The notes beneath the pieces were generated by a model that had not been told where the DNA came from, made no database searches, and was given only the letters and a program-made list of their open reading frames with translations. Below, piece by piece: positions 12,062 to 23,022 of a stretch of DNA of 64,000 nt. The position numbers and the translations under genes are program-made. The number at the start of each line of letters is the position of its first letter. The stretch's first letter is position 1. The DNA comes from Gavia stellata (Eukaryota > Chordata > Aves > Gaviiformes > Gaviidae): assembly GCF_030936135.1 (NCBI RefSeq), contig NC_082603.1, positions 23,402,880 to 23,466,879 on the forward strand. The letters run 5' to 3'.

Positions 12062-12948
12062 TCTGCAAGGAATGAGTCCCACACTGGAGTAACATAGAAT
12101 GTGGAGTGAGGGTCTGCACAAAGACTTTACTCTAGGAGCTGAGGACCCACTGGACCAGTTACATGCAAGACTTGAACCAGCCTGGGTACAGCAGAATAGA
12201 TTTGTACTAGTATCATACATTGTTTATGACATTTCCTGCTTTTCTGAATGAGGAATAGTTTAATTTTATATTTTGCTACCACATACTGTAGATTAAAGCA
12301 TTTAACTTGGACTTGTAAAAACTGTGTTTACAGTTACACTTCTGACAATAGGATTAATCCGTTGTCACTGTAAGACCGCAAACAGTAGTTGGTCGGAATT
12401 TATGTCAGTTTACTGTGATAAAGCTCGCAGGACTTGTTTTATTATCTAATTAGAAACCCCCCTACTACTCAAAACAAGCCATATATAACCTAGAAAGTCC
12501 AAGCAGGTTGCTCAATGGTGGTGAAATGTAATTTCAGGTAACTATCCTGGGCTAATCAGGTTCTTTCACTTTCAGGTGTATTTGGTATTCAGAGAACTAA
12601 TACATTAGTATTTCCTCTTTAGATTTGTTTCAGCAGTGGAAGTTAGTACATTTTGTCAGAAGAGTATGAACATACTTTGTTTCCAGCTAATTCAGAAACT
12701 GCAAAAGATCTTTGATTAAAAATAGTTCCTTAGGACATCTGATGTTAGATTTTGTAAATGTTTTTATTTTATCAACAGCAAATGCCTTATCAGGACTAAA
12801 TATGCTGACAATAGTGTCATATCAATGCAAAACACTGGGAAATGACTACCTGATCTATTTTTTGGATTTATGATATTAAAATCAGTTGTGAAATTTTGAC
12901 AAGACATCAGAATTGTAGATGCATGAAAATAATTTCCTGTGATCTTAC
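11340..12948 (-). other. ST6GALNAC3: ST6GALNAC3 last intron
   Basis: A 1609-bp intron, donor GTAAG at 12948-12944 and acceptor AG at 11341-11340, joining two phase-2 boundaries (AA|G, lysine). It contains the 30-T run at 12030-12059. It also has a 48-codon minus-strand open frame (11563-11709) with a good donor-like site but the wrong entry phase to be a cassette exon. Confidence 0.88.
12030..12059. repeat. Uninterrupted T30 (A30 on the minus strand)
   Basis: Thirty consecutive Ts, the longest homopolymer in the window. On the minus strand it is an A30 tail after about 150 bp of non-AT-rich sequence (12060-12210), which suggests a retroposed poly(A) tail. I could not find a matching target-site duplication or recognise the upstream sequence, so a simple expanded A-tract is equally possible. 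Confidence 0.95.
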
Positions 12949-13056
12949 TTGCAGTAGGTGTCATTTATCATCCCATAGACGTGAATTCCATAGCAGGCAT
13001 CCATAGCCAAAATTAAGGTAAACCAACCCGTACTGAGATATGAACCTGACTGGACT
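12949..13056 (-). CDS. ST6GALNAC3: ST6GALNAC3 penultimate coding exon (sialylmotif S)
   Basis: A 108-nt internal exon with acceptor TTTTTACAG just upstream (AG at 13058-13057) and donor AA|GTAAG at 12948. It carries one codon-completing base, 35 whole codons and two bases of a lysine codon shared with the last exon. The translation contains S-T-G-W-F-T followed by D-A-C-Y-G-I-H-V-Y-G-M, the C-terminal half of sialylmotif S. Its cysteine is expected, from family knowledge, to pair with the motif L cysteine to shape the CMP-sialic-acid site. An N-D-T sequon and a further cysteine lie near its end. The exon is too short and lacks a suitable start to appear as a long ORF, but splice sites, phase and motif agree. 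About 208 upstream residues (cytoplasmic tail, membrane anchor, stem, motif L) must lie beyond position 64000. Confidence 0.93.
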
Positions 13057-16000
13057 CTGTAAAAATACAACATACACAAAACAAATTGCAATGAGAAATT
13101 ATCAACAGTTTATCAAAGAAGTATAATCTATTACCTGGGACAAAAGGCATTAAGCAACTTGACAATCTGTCAAAACCATACAATTATTTTGAATTATTTA
13201 TAGATATGTTCTTATTCTTGCCAGCTTGGGGCCTCAAGCTATTGTCCACAGAAAAAATACCATGTTAAATATCTGAAGTCAAACAGTGCATCTCCCATAA
13301 GGCAGAAAATAATTTATTTTTACATCTGAAAGATAGCAATTAGTAGAGTGTGTAAAATGAGATAAAGTTCACTAAAAAGCAAACTACTGGCAGAGTTTGT
13401 GCTGTGTGCATGTGAGTATGCACCATCCTCTTCCACAAACAAAATCTTAATCTGCAGTGGGCTATCCTCAGCTTGAAAATTCACATAGTAATGAAACTTT
13501 TAAGGACATTTGGGTAGAATACCATCTTCTACAAGGCTTTGAAAAACAAAATTCTGTGCATATCCCTTTACGTAAGTTTGTGTTATCATTCTTTAAGATA
13601 AAACAGCAGAGAAAGAAATACAAGAGGACAGTGCCCAGATTGATAACCTTTGCTCAAATAACTAGTTGCATTAAATCAGTCCAAAAGTGTTACCGGCTTG
13701 AGCGAGAACAAATGACATGTAAGGATTTGGCTCACACATTGGCTATGTGAGCAAACGTGTGCATTGTTAATTGCATACCAAATCCTGTTCACTGTACTCA
13801 TGCAAGTGTTACCAATGGGGGACTGGGATTCAACAGAGCTACCCGTGTGATCTGGGCAAGCAAGACTTACTGCTTTAAAACCTCGTAATAAGAACACACT
13901 TAGCCCTCATTGCTTACAAACTGCTTGAAGTCCAGCTTTGTGCATGTATTGCTTTCAGTTTGACTGAAATAAATGAAAATAATTACCTTAAAATTATAAA
14001 TAACTTGTCAAATTTCCAAAGAAAGCTATCACAAAAGTCATAAATCCATCTTAATAGAGCTCCGACTTTGGCTCAGTTTGAGACAGTTGTGTGTGAGTGA
14101 GAGGGGGGACAACTTAGCTTTATGCCACATCTTTTAGCTCTTAGCTTTTGGGTACAGCAGGGAGCAGTCTGTTCTCCATCATAAGTTAAAGTAGCCTAAG
14201 ATTTGCACACAATTAAGTTTTGCTGCAAAAGAACTCCCAAATATGACTATGTGCGAATCAGTTATCCCCATCAACAAAATCTTCTGAAAACATTTTCATC
14301 CTGGGGTAGGAATAAAGCTTTCATGTGGGAAAAAGAAAAATCATATAGCAACTTATACAGCCTATAAAACCCAAGTTTCCTGCGAGGCAGAAAAACCAAC
14401 CTCAGGTGTTTCTTCCTGGTTCAGAGCAAGAACATACTACAGTCTCCTGCCTCCTGGGTAAATCTGCCAATCAGTGGCTTTTGGCTCAGATTCTTTGTTA
14501 CTTCCTTGCTCTTTCTTGTTGAAGTTTGACTAAATACTAATTAAGATGATGGGTGAAAAAGTAGTTGTACAACCTTTATAATGACATTTACCTGACACAT
14601 ACAGGACTAAGATTCAAATTTCTTCTCTGATGACTACTTTATTATGGATAGTAGAAATGCTCCAAGAGCTTTACATTCATAAAGAAACTCCAGTTCACTC
14701 CAGTTTAAACAAATCTTACTTTTTTTAGTGAAAAACAATTACCTCAATTTCCAGAGAGTTTTATTGTACTCAAGAACACTCAAAGTAGTTTGGGCTACAT
14801 CGTCTATTTCTTGCCCATGTCTATCATCCTTCATGGGTTAGCTGGTGTGAACTTCTATCCCTACCTTTCCTGAAATGTCCTTTTCCTTGGGGAAACTCCT
14901 AAGTATCTGTTTAGCTGCTTTTGTAAGGGACCATTCTGGAAACGATAAATAAAGGGTTAACTTAGCACTGAAGAATGACAAGTGGGAACAAAAAGCAGGG
15001 TGTCAAATAACCATATTTAGTTAGGTGGACACCAACTATAATTGTGCTTCTTTACTTGACACCTTTATAGCCACAAAACTGTACATCTGTTTATCTGTCC
15101 TGTTAGGATCTTCAGTTCTTCAAACAGAATGTTCTCTATTGTCTAGCAAAGAGAATTCCCAATCCGATTCATGTTATTTCAGAGTAACATTCTTTCATGA
15201 TAATAAGCTGCATTGCTTCTAACTTGCTTTCTGCTCTTGCACCAGAAGAACACTAGCCTTGAACTTTTAAAGCCATTTGGAATCATAATAAGCATTTATA
15301 AGAACACTATGAAGATCAGGACTCTTCTGATAATGGAGGTTTATATTGGAGTACTATATTGACAGTAGCATCTGAAATTTGCTATAGTCAGGAGGAAAAA
15401 GGAATTTTAAAGAAGAATTAATCAATATTTCATGTCTTGTTTTAACACCATTGGACCTTAGTCCTCTCATCCATATACTACACTGGCAGAATAAATAAAA
15501 ACAGTAGAGTGAATTCCCAGATACCTTCCCTAAGAGATGAAGTACATGACAGAATACAGACTAAATACTTTAAAACAAAGCACTTGCATTCCTCCCATTT
15601 TTTCCTCTGAAGATACATAGAGATACGAGGAAATATAGTTAAGCAGTGGGGATTCTGGATGATTTGGTAACACCTTAGAATGCAATCTGATACCGTAAAC
15701 ATACTTTCAACATTCTAATGAAAGCAATATTAGAAATGTGAAAACAATTTTAGCTGTCCCCAAAAAGTCATAAATCTCTGAGTACCTTTTAAAATATCAT
15801 CCCATAAAACTGTAGGGCAAAGCAATGTCTCAGCCCTTGCTATTCTGCTAACACTGTGCACTCAATTTCTTTACCTACAGGAGAGTTTTACGTGTTTTTT
15901 GGCCACGGCTTTTTGAGAGTTAGAAAGAGTTCCTCTTGTTACTGTAATTGCATTCAAATTCCAAATTTTACACACTGAAAAGAAAAGAATCCTCCATTTA

Positions 16001-17614
16001 TGTGTAGCACAAGGCTATGTTACTGCACAAATCCGAGGGAAGGAGGACATTAATCACAAAATGGGGAAAACAGGAGTTTGTTCAACATCATACGTAGAAC
16101 TACTATAGGCAAATCTATTGTTACATATGTGTGTGCAGCAAATCCAAAATTGTTCCCTATGGCTCACAGTGACTTTTTCTTATATTCTAAAATTAATGGG
16201 GCATCAGATCTAGGCAGGAAATTGTCTCAACGGCTCAGGAGAAAATAATGCACTATTTTTCAAAAAATGCATTTAAAAAGAAGATGGTTTTGCTTTCAAG
16301 ACATGATTTACAGCTGGATGCAGAAGTAAAAAGGCAATGCTCACAAAAAGGTACTTTGTCTGTTTGTCTTGAAAATGAAAGCTTATTTTGCATACTTCCT
16401 ACATTATTAGGATTCTTAAAGAAATGTTAGTTATTGGAATGTAATTCATTCTGCTAAATACCATCCAGCATTTTAGAAAAGTACATAGGCATATGCTTAA
16501 CATTAAACACATGAAAAGACCAATGGAATGAACTTAATTAAGATGCTTGAAACAAAGTATATGCTTGCCTATCTTGCTCTTGGTGAAGGTTTAAGTGCTT
16601 AAAATGTCATTATTTCATCTCAGAAAATAAAAGTAAGCTCCAAGATAATAATTATTTGCAAGTTTCAAGTACCAAAACATAGAATTTGCATTTTTAGTAA
16701 TGCTTTCCATAAACTCCAGTAGAAAGAACTGACTATAGTTTCTCACAGCACCTTAAAAAGGAGACTTGCCTTCTATATTTAGAAGGAAATGGTAAAAAAC
16801 ATGTTTAGGATTGCTAGAATTGTAATGTGTGATACTTAAAGCTTTAATTAAAAATTAATTTAAAATAAAAGCAATTAGAGAGGGTTCTTTAGCCTTAGCT
16901 TTCCAATATTCTACAAAAAGCATAAGAAATTGATGTAAAGAAGATGGAATAGAGAGTGCCCCATAAAAATGTTGGTGACTGAAATTCATCTTCTTTGACA
17001 TCTATAACCATGCTTTGATGTAGGCTAAATGAAGGAAATACTAGTTTCTTCTCTCATCAGGGGAAAATGGAGCAACATCAAATATTTTCTTAATGATCAA
17101 GGGCAGGTGAGTTCAAATCAAGTAAAAGTTTTGTTGTCACTTGAGTTCTGATTTTACCATAGAATTCCAGGAAGTTCTTTTCTTTGTTCAATTGTTCCAG
17201 GATTTTTTATGTGCACAATCAATTCTAGCTCTATGGTTCAATGGACTGTAATTTCCAGTGGAGACCTTAGCGGTAAAAAAATAAAAATGAAAAAAAGAGT
17301 TTGTTAAGGTGGAGATGATCTGTAGACAAGCAATTTCATGTCAATCTGATTGCAGAAAAGAATTTAGAAGCCTATTTTTTAATTCTTTACTGGAGGAAAT
17401 TAGAGAGCATAAAAGGTCAATTAAGAGTGTTAATTAAGATGAAAAACGAAGAAATTTAGGACTTCAGGAAGCTATTAAGTAACAGAGAGCTTGCCAAAAG
17501 CATTAACTAGACACTTTTCGTTTTTTGCCTAATTTCAAAATATCGCAGTAAAACAAAATTCAACAATGACAGATTGAAATGACAAGATTCTTCAGGCCAA
17601 TTAATTGATAAAAA

Positions 17615-17650
17615 AATTTATCTTTTCATAAAAATTTATCTTTTCATAAA
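17615..17650. repeat. 18-bp perfect tandem duplication
   Basis: Two identical 18-bp units (17615-17632 and 17633-17650), each an AATTTATC block followed by TTTTCATAAA. No mismatch, so either recent replication slippage or a constrained repeat; no function inferred. Confidence 0.95.
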
Positions 17651-19732
17651 GGCTGTTTGTAGACTCTAATCCTCAGATGACCCTTCTACCAAACTACTGA
17701 ATCAGCAGCAGCTTTATTTGCAGCAGTTTGTCAGGCCCCTTGATTAATAAATAAGTATAAATAAGGGTATTGGTCTAAACAAACTAAGAGACCTGTAATC
17801 CACAGAGTGGAGGCTTCACAATGTGAGAAGTCCTTCCAATATGCTAAAAGATTTGTAAAAATGATTAAAAAAAAAAAGAAATATTTTCAAGAACTGTGTC
17901 AAGATTACCTTACACTGTGTTCAGGTAGACATGTCTCTAGTACTTATTTGTATCCACAGTGCATCAAGATACCGTTACTCTTCTGGGAGGGGGTCAGTAT
18001 ATTCCGGTTTTGCCTGGCTCTCTGCCACTCGCCCTCTGTCAGCCTTGTCTGTGACTGACCCTCGGGAATGAGGGTAGAAGGTACATGTCCCCCTCTGCAC
18101 TCCTTTGTTAAAGACAACCAGCTCTTTTTCTCCCTGGGTTACTGTAGGTTTTTGCATTGCTGAATAATGGTATGTTTCCTTACAACTAAAAATATGGAAA
18201 ATTTATCTATCAGCACAAACTGGTGATCCATTACTTAATTCCATACTAAACAAATTAATGCTATCATTGTACTTATGTTGACTGAGATTTCTCTTTTTTT
18301 CTGAGGAAGCATCTCTCAATATAGCTGCTGAACAACTCTTCTTTGCCAAATTAAATGCCCACGTTCTCCAAGTCACAGGTTTGGTCTATGCCTTCCTCTT
18401 CATATCAAAAGTAGACTTGTAAATGACAGATTGGAATGAGCTGGCAGAAAAATGCCCCCACCTCTGAGAAAACACCAAGGCTCATTTTCGTAGCACCTCT
18501 CCTTTGAGGAGCAGATACACTTAAGCCAAAAAGCTGTTTCCTTCAGAGGCAAAAAGGAAATACATTTGGTACAGGAGAAGGGTAAGGCTCTAAATGCTGA
18601 AGAGTATTAGCACCAGCCTAGATTTAATTCTGTTTCCTGTAAGACTCAGTGCATTGTTGCTAATAATTTCATTATATACTTTCTGCAGAAAAAATAGCAC
18701 AAGAAAAGCAATGAAGACACAAGCACAGAGAATTGATTTCACCTGGTAAAAATTGTTGCTATTTCTGCATTATAAAGACACCAGTTAGGCAGTTGTTTAT
18801 CATAATGATTCATTCTTTTGTACATGTGTGTGCATGCATGTGCTTGCTTTGCATTCCATAATGATGCAGGATGTGTGATAATAAACACCCATGCCCCTCT
18901 AGCAGTGAGCAGACTGTGTCACACATTCAAAGGCCCACATGGTGCTTCAGGTCATTCTGAAAAGTGAAACATTTCTATATGGACAGATGTTTTATTATCC
19001 ATCATGTATGGTTTTACACAAAGCTTAAACAAGTGAAATGTGTTAAGAACAGCACAGATCACATTCCAGATTCAGATAGTGGCTGTGCCCACCAAGATAT
19101 AACTAGGAATGGAGAAGTGATGCACTCCTGCCAGCCCAAACTCTTGGTAGATCATCCTTACTGTGAATCCTGAAAATAAACTGCAGTCAGGTGGCATACT
19201 GTCCAATTAATCTCCAGAAATATAAGTTTTCTATCTATATTAATACTGCATCAATGGAACACAGAGGACAAGAGTCCATTTCAGTTGAATTTGCTACAAA
19301 CCTGCAGTAAAGGCTACTCCTAGGTCACAAACTAGCGCATGAGAATCTCCTCTCACAATCTGATTTAAAAAGAGATGTAACAATTAATAAATCCTATGTC
19401 AAAATGGCCTTTGAAAAAAGACAGGAAGGACACTTCTGAATGATCACCAAAGGAACAGAGAAATGATGGCTTTCTATTTAACTGCATCTAATTTTAAAAA
19501 AGCAAACAAAACAACTATTTGACTTTCTATTTACAATTTTTGGCAAGAAATGCAAAAATTATATTAGAAATAAGGAAGAATCTGTTACTGCAATTACTGA
19601 AATCCATGTGGTATCTGCTTGGGTATGTCATTTATGCATACAGTTCCAATCTTTGTGTTATGTACATATTTTTTTACTTCTTTCCTCTCTTTCTCTGCTC
19701 TATTCAATATATGCATGGAAACTTGAAACAAA

Positions 19733-19748
19733 GGGGGGGGGGGGGGGG
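19733..19748. repeat. G16 homopolymer
   Basis: Sixteen consecutive Gs in otherwise AT-rich intron. Such runs are unusual, can form G-quadruplexes and are prone to sequencing-length error, so the exact count is uncertain. Confidence 0.9.
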
Positions 19749-20041
19749 AAAAGGCAGCTTAAAGAAATTGCCTTCTGCTGCCCAGGCTTCTGTAGTTTCC
19801 TTTTTTCTCATTCCTTGACCTGACTTTGATGCACCTCAGCTCAGTCGTGAACTCAAGCAACAAGAGAAGGAAATTATTTCATCCGGGCAGAGAGGGCTCC
19901 TTTAGCTGCCGGGCAGCTGAGCTCAGAGAAAAGGAGAATTCCTGTTTATCAAGAGTAATCATAGAGGTCCATCTTGCTTCAAAGCACACAGAAAAGAAAC
20001 AAGACTAAAGAATTATAATTGTAAACCCTGACTTCCAGCCG

Positions 20042-20050
<9 letters not shown>

Positions 20051-20075
<25 letters not shown>
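20051..20075. repeat. (TG)12 microsatellite
   Basis: A 25-nt TG run directly after a short (AT) tract. A likely length-polymorphic dinucleotide repeat. Confidence 0.95.
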
Positions 20076-22433
20076 ATTATTTTGAGGTGATTCTCATGCA
20101 GGAAAAGCTGTGCTAATCTTTTCAAGTTGAATGGCATCCCCATAGAGAACAAGAGTTGCTAGCTAAAGTTCTTAGAGCTGTTGGACTTCTGCAGCTTGCA
20201 CTGACTCTTCAGATACAAATTGTGCTCTTGGTGCAAACTGTTTACAGAACAGTAAATCCCAATCCCAATCTTTTTTTCTTCCCCACTCTCTTCTCCAATC
20301 CTCCTGTTTCCAGAAATACATATTCTCTTGATTTCTCTTGAATCAAGAATTCTTTATTTCCCTTTCTTAAGTACAAATTGTGGTCTGAGGCGCAGCCCAT
20401 GGTATTGCATGCACTAGTTGTTAGTAGATGCCTTTTGTAAGTGCCCTGGTTGCAGCTGCCACCTGGGATCTGAATTCAAGCAGTTTATGCATGATTACCA
20501 ATAATCTTGACCCACTGGAGGTGTATTGTGCAGAAAGAGAAGTGTATGGCTCCACACATCTCCATTTGCACTTGGATTTCATTGATGAGCAATTGGATGT
20601 TTAAATCAGAAGAGGATCCACAGAAGTATGGACCATTACAACCATGCAATTATGTTTGGAACAAAGGGAAACTGAATTCACATAAGCAGATTTGAGGGCT
20701 AAGCTGTTGGCATCTTTACACAGCCATTTTTCTCTTCAAAAATCACCTGAGTAAAATTCACTCCACCCTTAGGAAGACTGAGCTTATCAGGAAATGCAAC
20801 TCTTCTGGTCTATGCCAGCATAACACTTGCTCCACAGTACAATTACTTATGCTTGCAGTGGTTGAAACAAATGGGAGGTAATGCCAAATCTGCTTTCCCT
20901 GGACAGTACTCAAGCCTGCAAGTTAGTTGTGGCACCATGGTGTACTCCTATCCCACCGTTCTCCAGTTTCCATTGGCCTATGCTAGGTCGAAGACTTACT
21001 GCAACCCTTGATGGCTGTGACAAAGGGGGTGACAGCTGAAACCTTGACACAAGTTTCACGACTTGTGCCACGGGCCTCTATAGGGCAGCTTTATGTGCTC
21101 TTCACCAGTAGCTGCATCCAGTTTGCTGCTCACTGGTTCATTTTCCCACAGAATTAAAGGGAGTAGAGAAGGATTTAGATTTTCATCCCTGGTAACCAAA
21201 AATGAATCAAAACTCAAAAGTGTGCCAAGTGGAAATAAAAAAAGACAACAGTGACTTTTTCCTGTGTCTACATTTAAATCAATACGTGCTGTCTTGGATC
21301 TGCACATTTTTCTCCAGGAAGGATGTAAACTAAACAGAGCTGCAGTTAATCCAGGATCCCCGAAGAGAATTAATTAAGCAGGCTTTCCCATCCTTTTCTT
21401 TTGGTATTAAAGGACACTTACTACTCCTAGCTGCATATTTTAGTGAAATCTATTGTAGGTGAATACAGAAGAAATTTCTTGATTAGCTCTCACCTTGTCA
21501 AGACAAGATACTTGGAGCTCATTTAACTTCGGCTGAAAGCAGCTTACATTTTTCATAAAAACATTTTCTATTAGGTGGGGGTTTTATGTTTAAAGCAAAA
21601 AATATGAGACAACTTTCTAAAGGTGCACATTGTATGTCTGTGACGTTGGGATGTGAGCAGAGGCTTTTATAAAGGCATTTTGTTTTACTGCTATGGTTAA
21701 AATGAAAGAACAGCTAGCACGAGTCTGTACCCTAACTCTGTTCATTTGAGTGGGGAGAACACTGGACCAGATACTCAGCTGACAGAAACCACACTGATGT
21801 ACATCAGCTGATAACCTTTTACTTTTTCTACAATCTGCAGTCATTGTGTTAATTCAATCACTACCTCTTTGATGTTAATGTGGAAGGGAAGGCAGTGTTA
21901 CATTTTTCTCCATACATTTCACATTTATCTGAGAACTTTGCTTTTCACCAGGATGGATGCTCATCCAAAGAAAGCTTATGGAGGGCCAGCCATAATATTA
22001 ATGGGAAGCTCCATTTCTGAAAGGAAAATATTCACTGAAAAAAGAGAACTCAAACCCCACAGATAAGGCCTTCATCGGTGCATATTCCCCTATCAACAAC
22101 TTGTTTCTCCCCAGCTGTGGTATTCATAAGAGTGTTTCCAGGTATTCTAAAATTAATTCCTAATTTGTTGCTAAATTACTCACTGATTATTTACGTTATA
22201 GTAGCACTGCAAATCCTCGCTGTGTAAGGCATTATACATCCACATGTGACAGTCCTTGACCCAAAGAGCGTAACTATCACGTAATCAAGAGAAACAGACT
22301 CTTTGGAAACTGTTAGGGATATCCTTAACCCTAGTTCTCACAGGGAACTGATGCATACTGAGATTTCCTCCCTTACATTTAAGGCATGTGTATAAGTAGT
22401 AAATTAACATGCATGCAAAATTCTCTCCACCAA

Positions 22434-22438
22434 GTATA
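22434..22438. repeat. Target-site duplication, left copy (GTATA)
   Basis: GTATA directly precedes the TG terminus of the palindromic LTR-derived element and is repeated exactly at 23018-23022. A 5-bp duplication is typical of ERVL-type endogenous retroviruses. Confidence 0.8.
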
Positions 22439-22603
22439 TGTCGTGGTTTAAACCCAGCCTGACTCATCACCACACAGCTGCTCACTCACTCCCCTTCCTC
22501 AGCTGGACAGGAGAGAGAAAATATGAGGAAAAGGCTCATAGGTCGAGATAAGGACATAGGGAGATCACTCACTAACTACCATCATGGGCAAAATAGACTT
22601 GAC
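22439..22603 (+). repeat. Left arm of 165-bp perfect inverted repeat
   Basis: Complementary base for base to 22853-23017; I compared the whole arm by eye and found no mismatch or gap. Pairing stops at 22604, where the sequence turns to CCCAGGC against TT on the other side. Confidence 0.95.
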
Positions 22604-22828
22604 CCCAGGCTGGAGCAGGGGAAGAGTGTGAGGAGGAAGGAGCGGCAGAAACAACGTGTGATGAACTGACCGCAACCCCCATTCCCCATCCCCCTGCGCC
22701 GCTCGGGGGGGAGAGGTAGAAAATCGGGAGTGAAGTTGAGCCCGGGAAGAAGGGAGGGGTGGGGGGAAGGTGTTGTTTTTTTATGATTTGGTTTTACTTC
22801 TCATTATCCTACTCTGATTTTGATTGGT

Positions 22829-22834
22829 AATAAA
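22829..22834 (+). promoter_or_regulatory. AATAAA poly(A)-signal-like hexamer in LTR loop
   Basis: AATAAA within the AT-rich right end of the loop, 19 nt before the right arm. In an LTR this would sit in or near R and end transcripts on the plus strand, antisense to ST6GALNAC3. Whether it is used is unknown. Confidence 0.4.
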
Positions 22835-22852
22835 TTAAACTAATTTCCCCAA

Positions 22853-23017
22853 GTCAAGTCTATTTTGCCCATGATGGTAGTTAGTGAGTGATCTCCCTAT
22901 GTCCTTATCTCGACCTATGAGCCTTTTCCTCATATTTTCTCTCTCCTGTCCAGCTGAGGAAGGGGAGTGAGTGAGCAGCTGTGTGGTGATGAGTCAGGCT
23001 GGGTTTAAACCACGACA
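22853..23017 (-). repeat. Right arm of 165-bp perfect inverted repeat
   Basis: Exact reverse complement of 22439-22603, ending in CCACGACA. By resemblance to bird ERV LTR ends this is probably the ancestral, native end, and the left arm the inverted copy. Confidence 0.95.
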
Positions 23018-23022
23018 GTATA
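23018..23022. repeat. Target-site duplication, right copy (GTATA)
   Basis: Exact repeat of 22434-22438 on the other side of the element. Confidence 0.8.

Larger units (their letters stand above)
13057..22438 (-). other. ST6GALNAC3: ST6GALNAC3 giant intron, part 1
   Basis: AT-rich intronic sequence with no recognisable exon. It holds an 18-bp tandem duplication (17615-17650), a G16 run (19733-19748), a (TG)12 tract (20051-20075) and scattered short open frames on both strands that resemble no family. No interspersed repeat is clear enough to name. Confidence 0.65.
22439..23017 (+). mobile_element. Palindromic LTR-derived foldback element (avian ERV)
   Basis: A 579-bp insertion bounded by TGTCGTGG and its complement CCACGACA (TG...CA ends as in retroviral LTRs) and flanked by GTATA duplications. 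The outer 165 bp on each side are perfect inverted copies; the 249-bp middle is unique. The middle is GC- and G-rich on its left and then turns AT-rich, with AATAAA at 22829-22834 just before the right arm. From recall, the AATAAA segment plus the right arm resembles the 3' (R-U5) end of a common bird ERV LTR. The left arm would then be an inverted copy of that end replacing the normal U3 start. No gag, pol or env sequence is present. Strand is tentative and rests on the AATAAA and that resemblance. Confidence 0.82.

Noticed and set aside
12060..12215. Possible tRNA-derived SINE beside the T30 run
   Set aside because: Only a B-box-like GGTTCAAGTC is seen; there is no A box at the right distance and no target duplication, so it is kept only as a finding to check.
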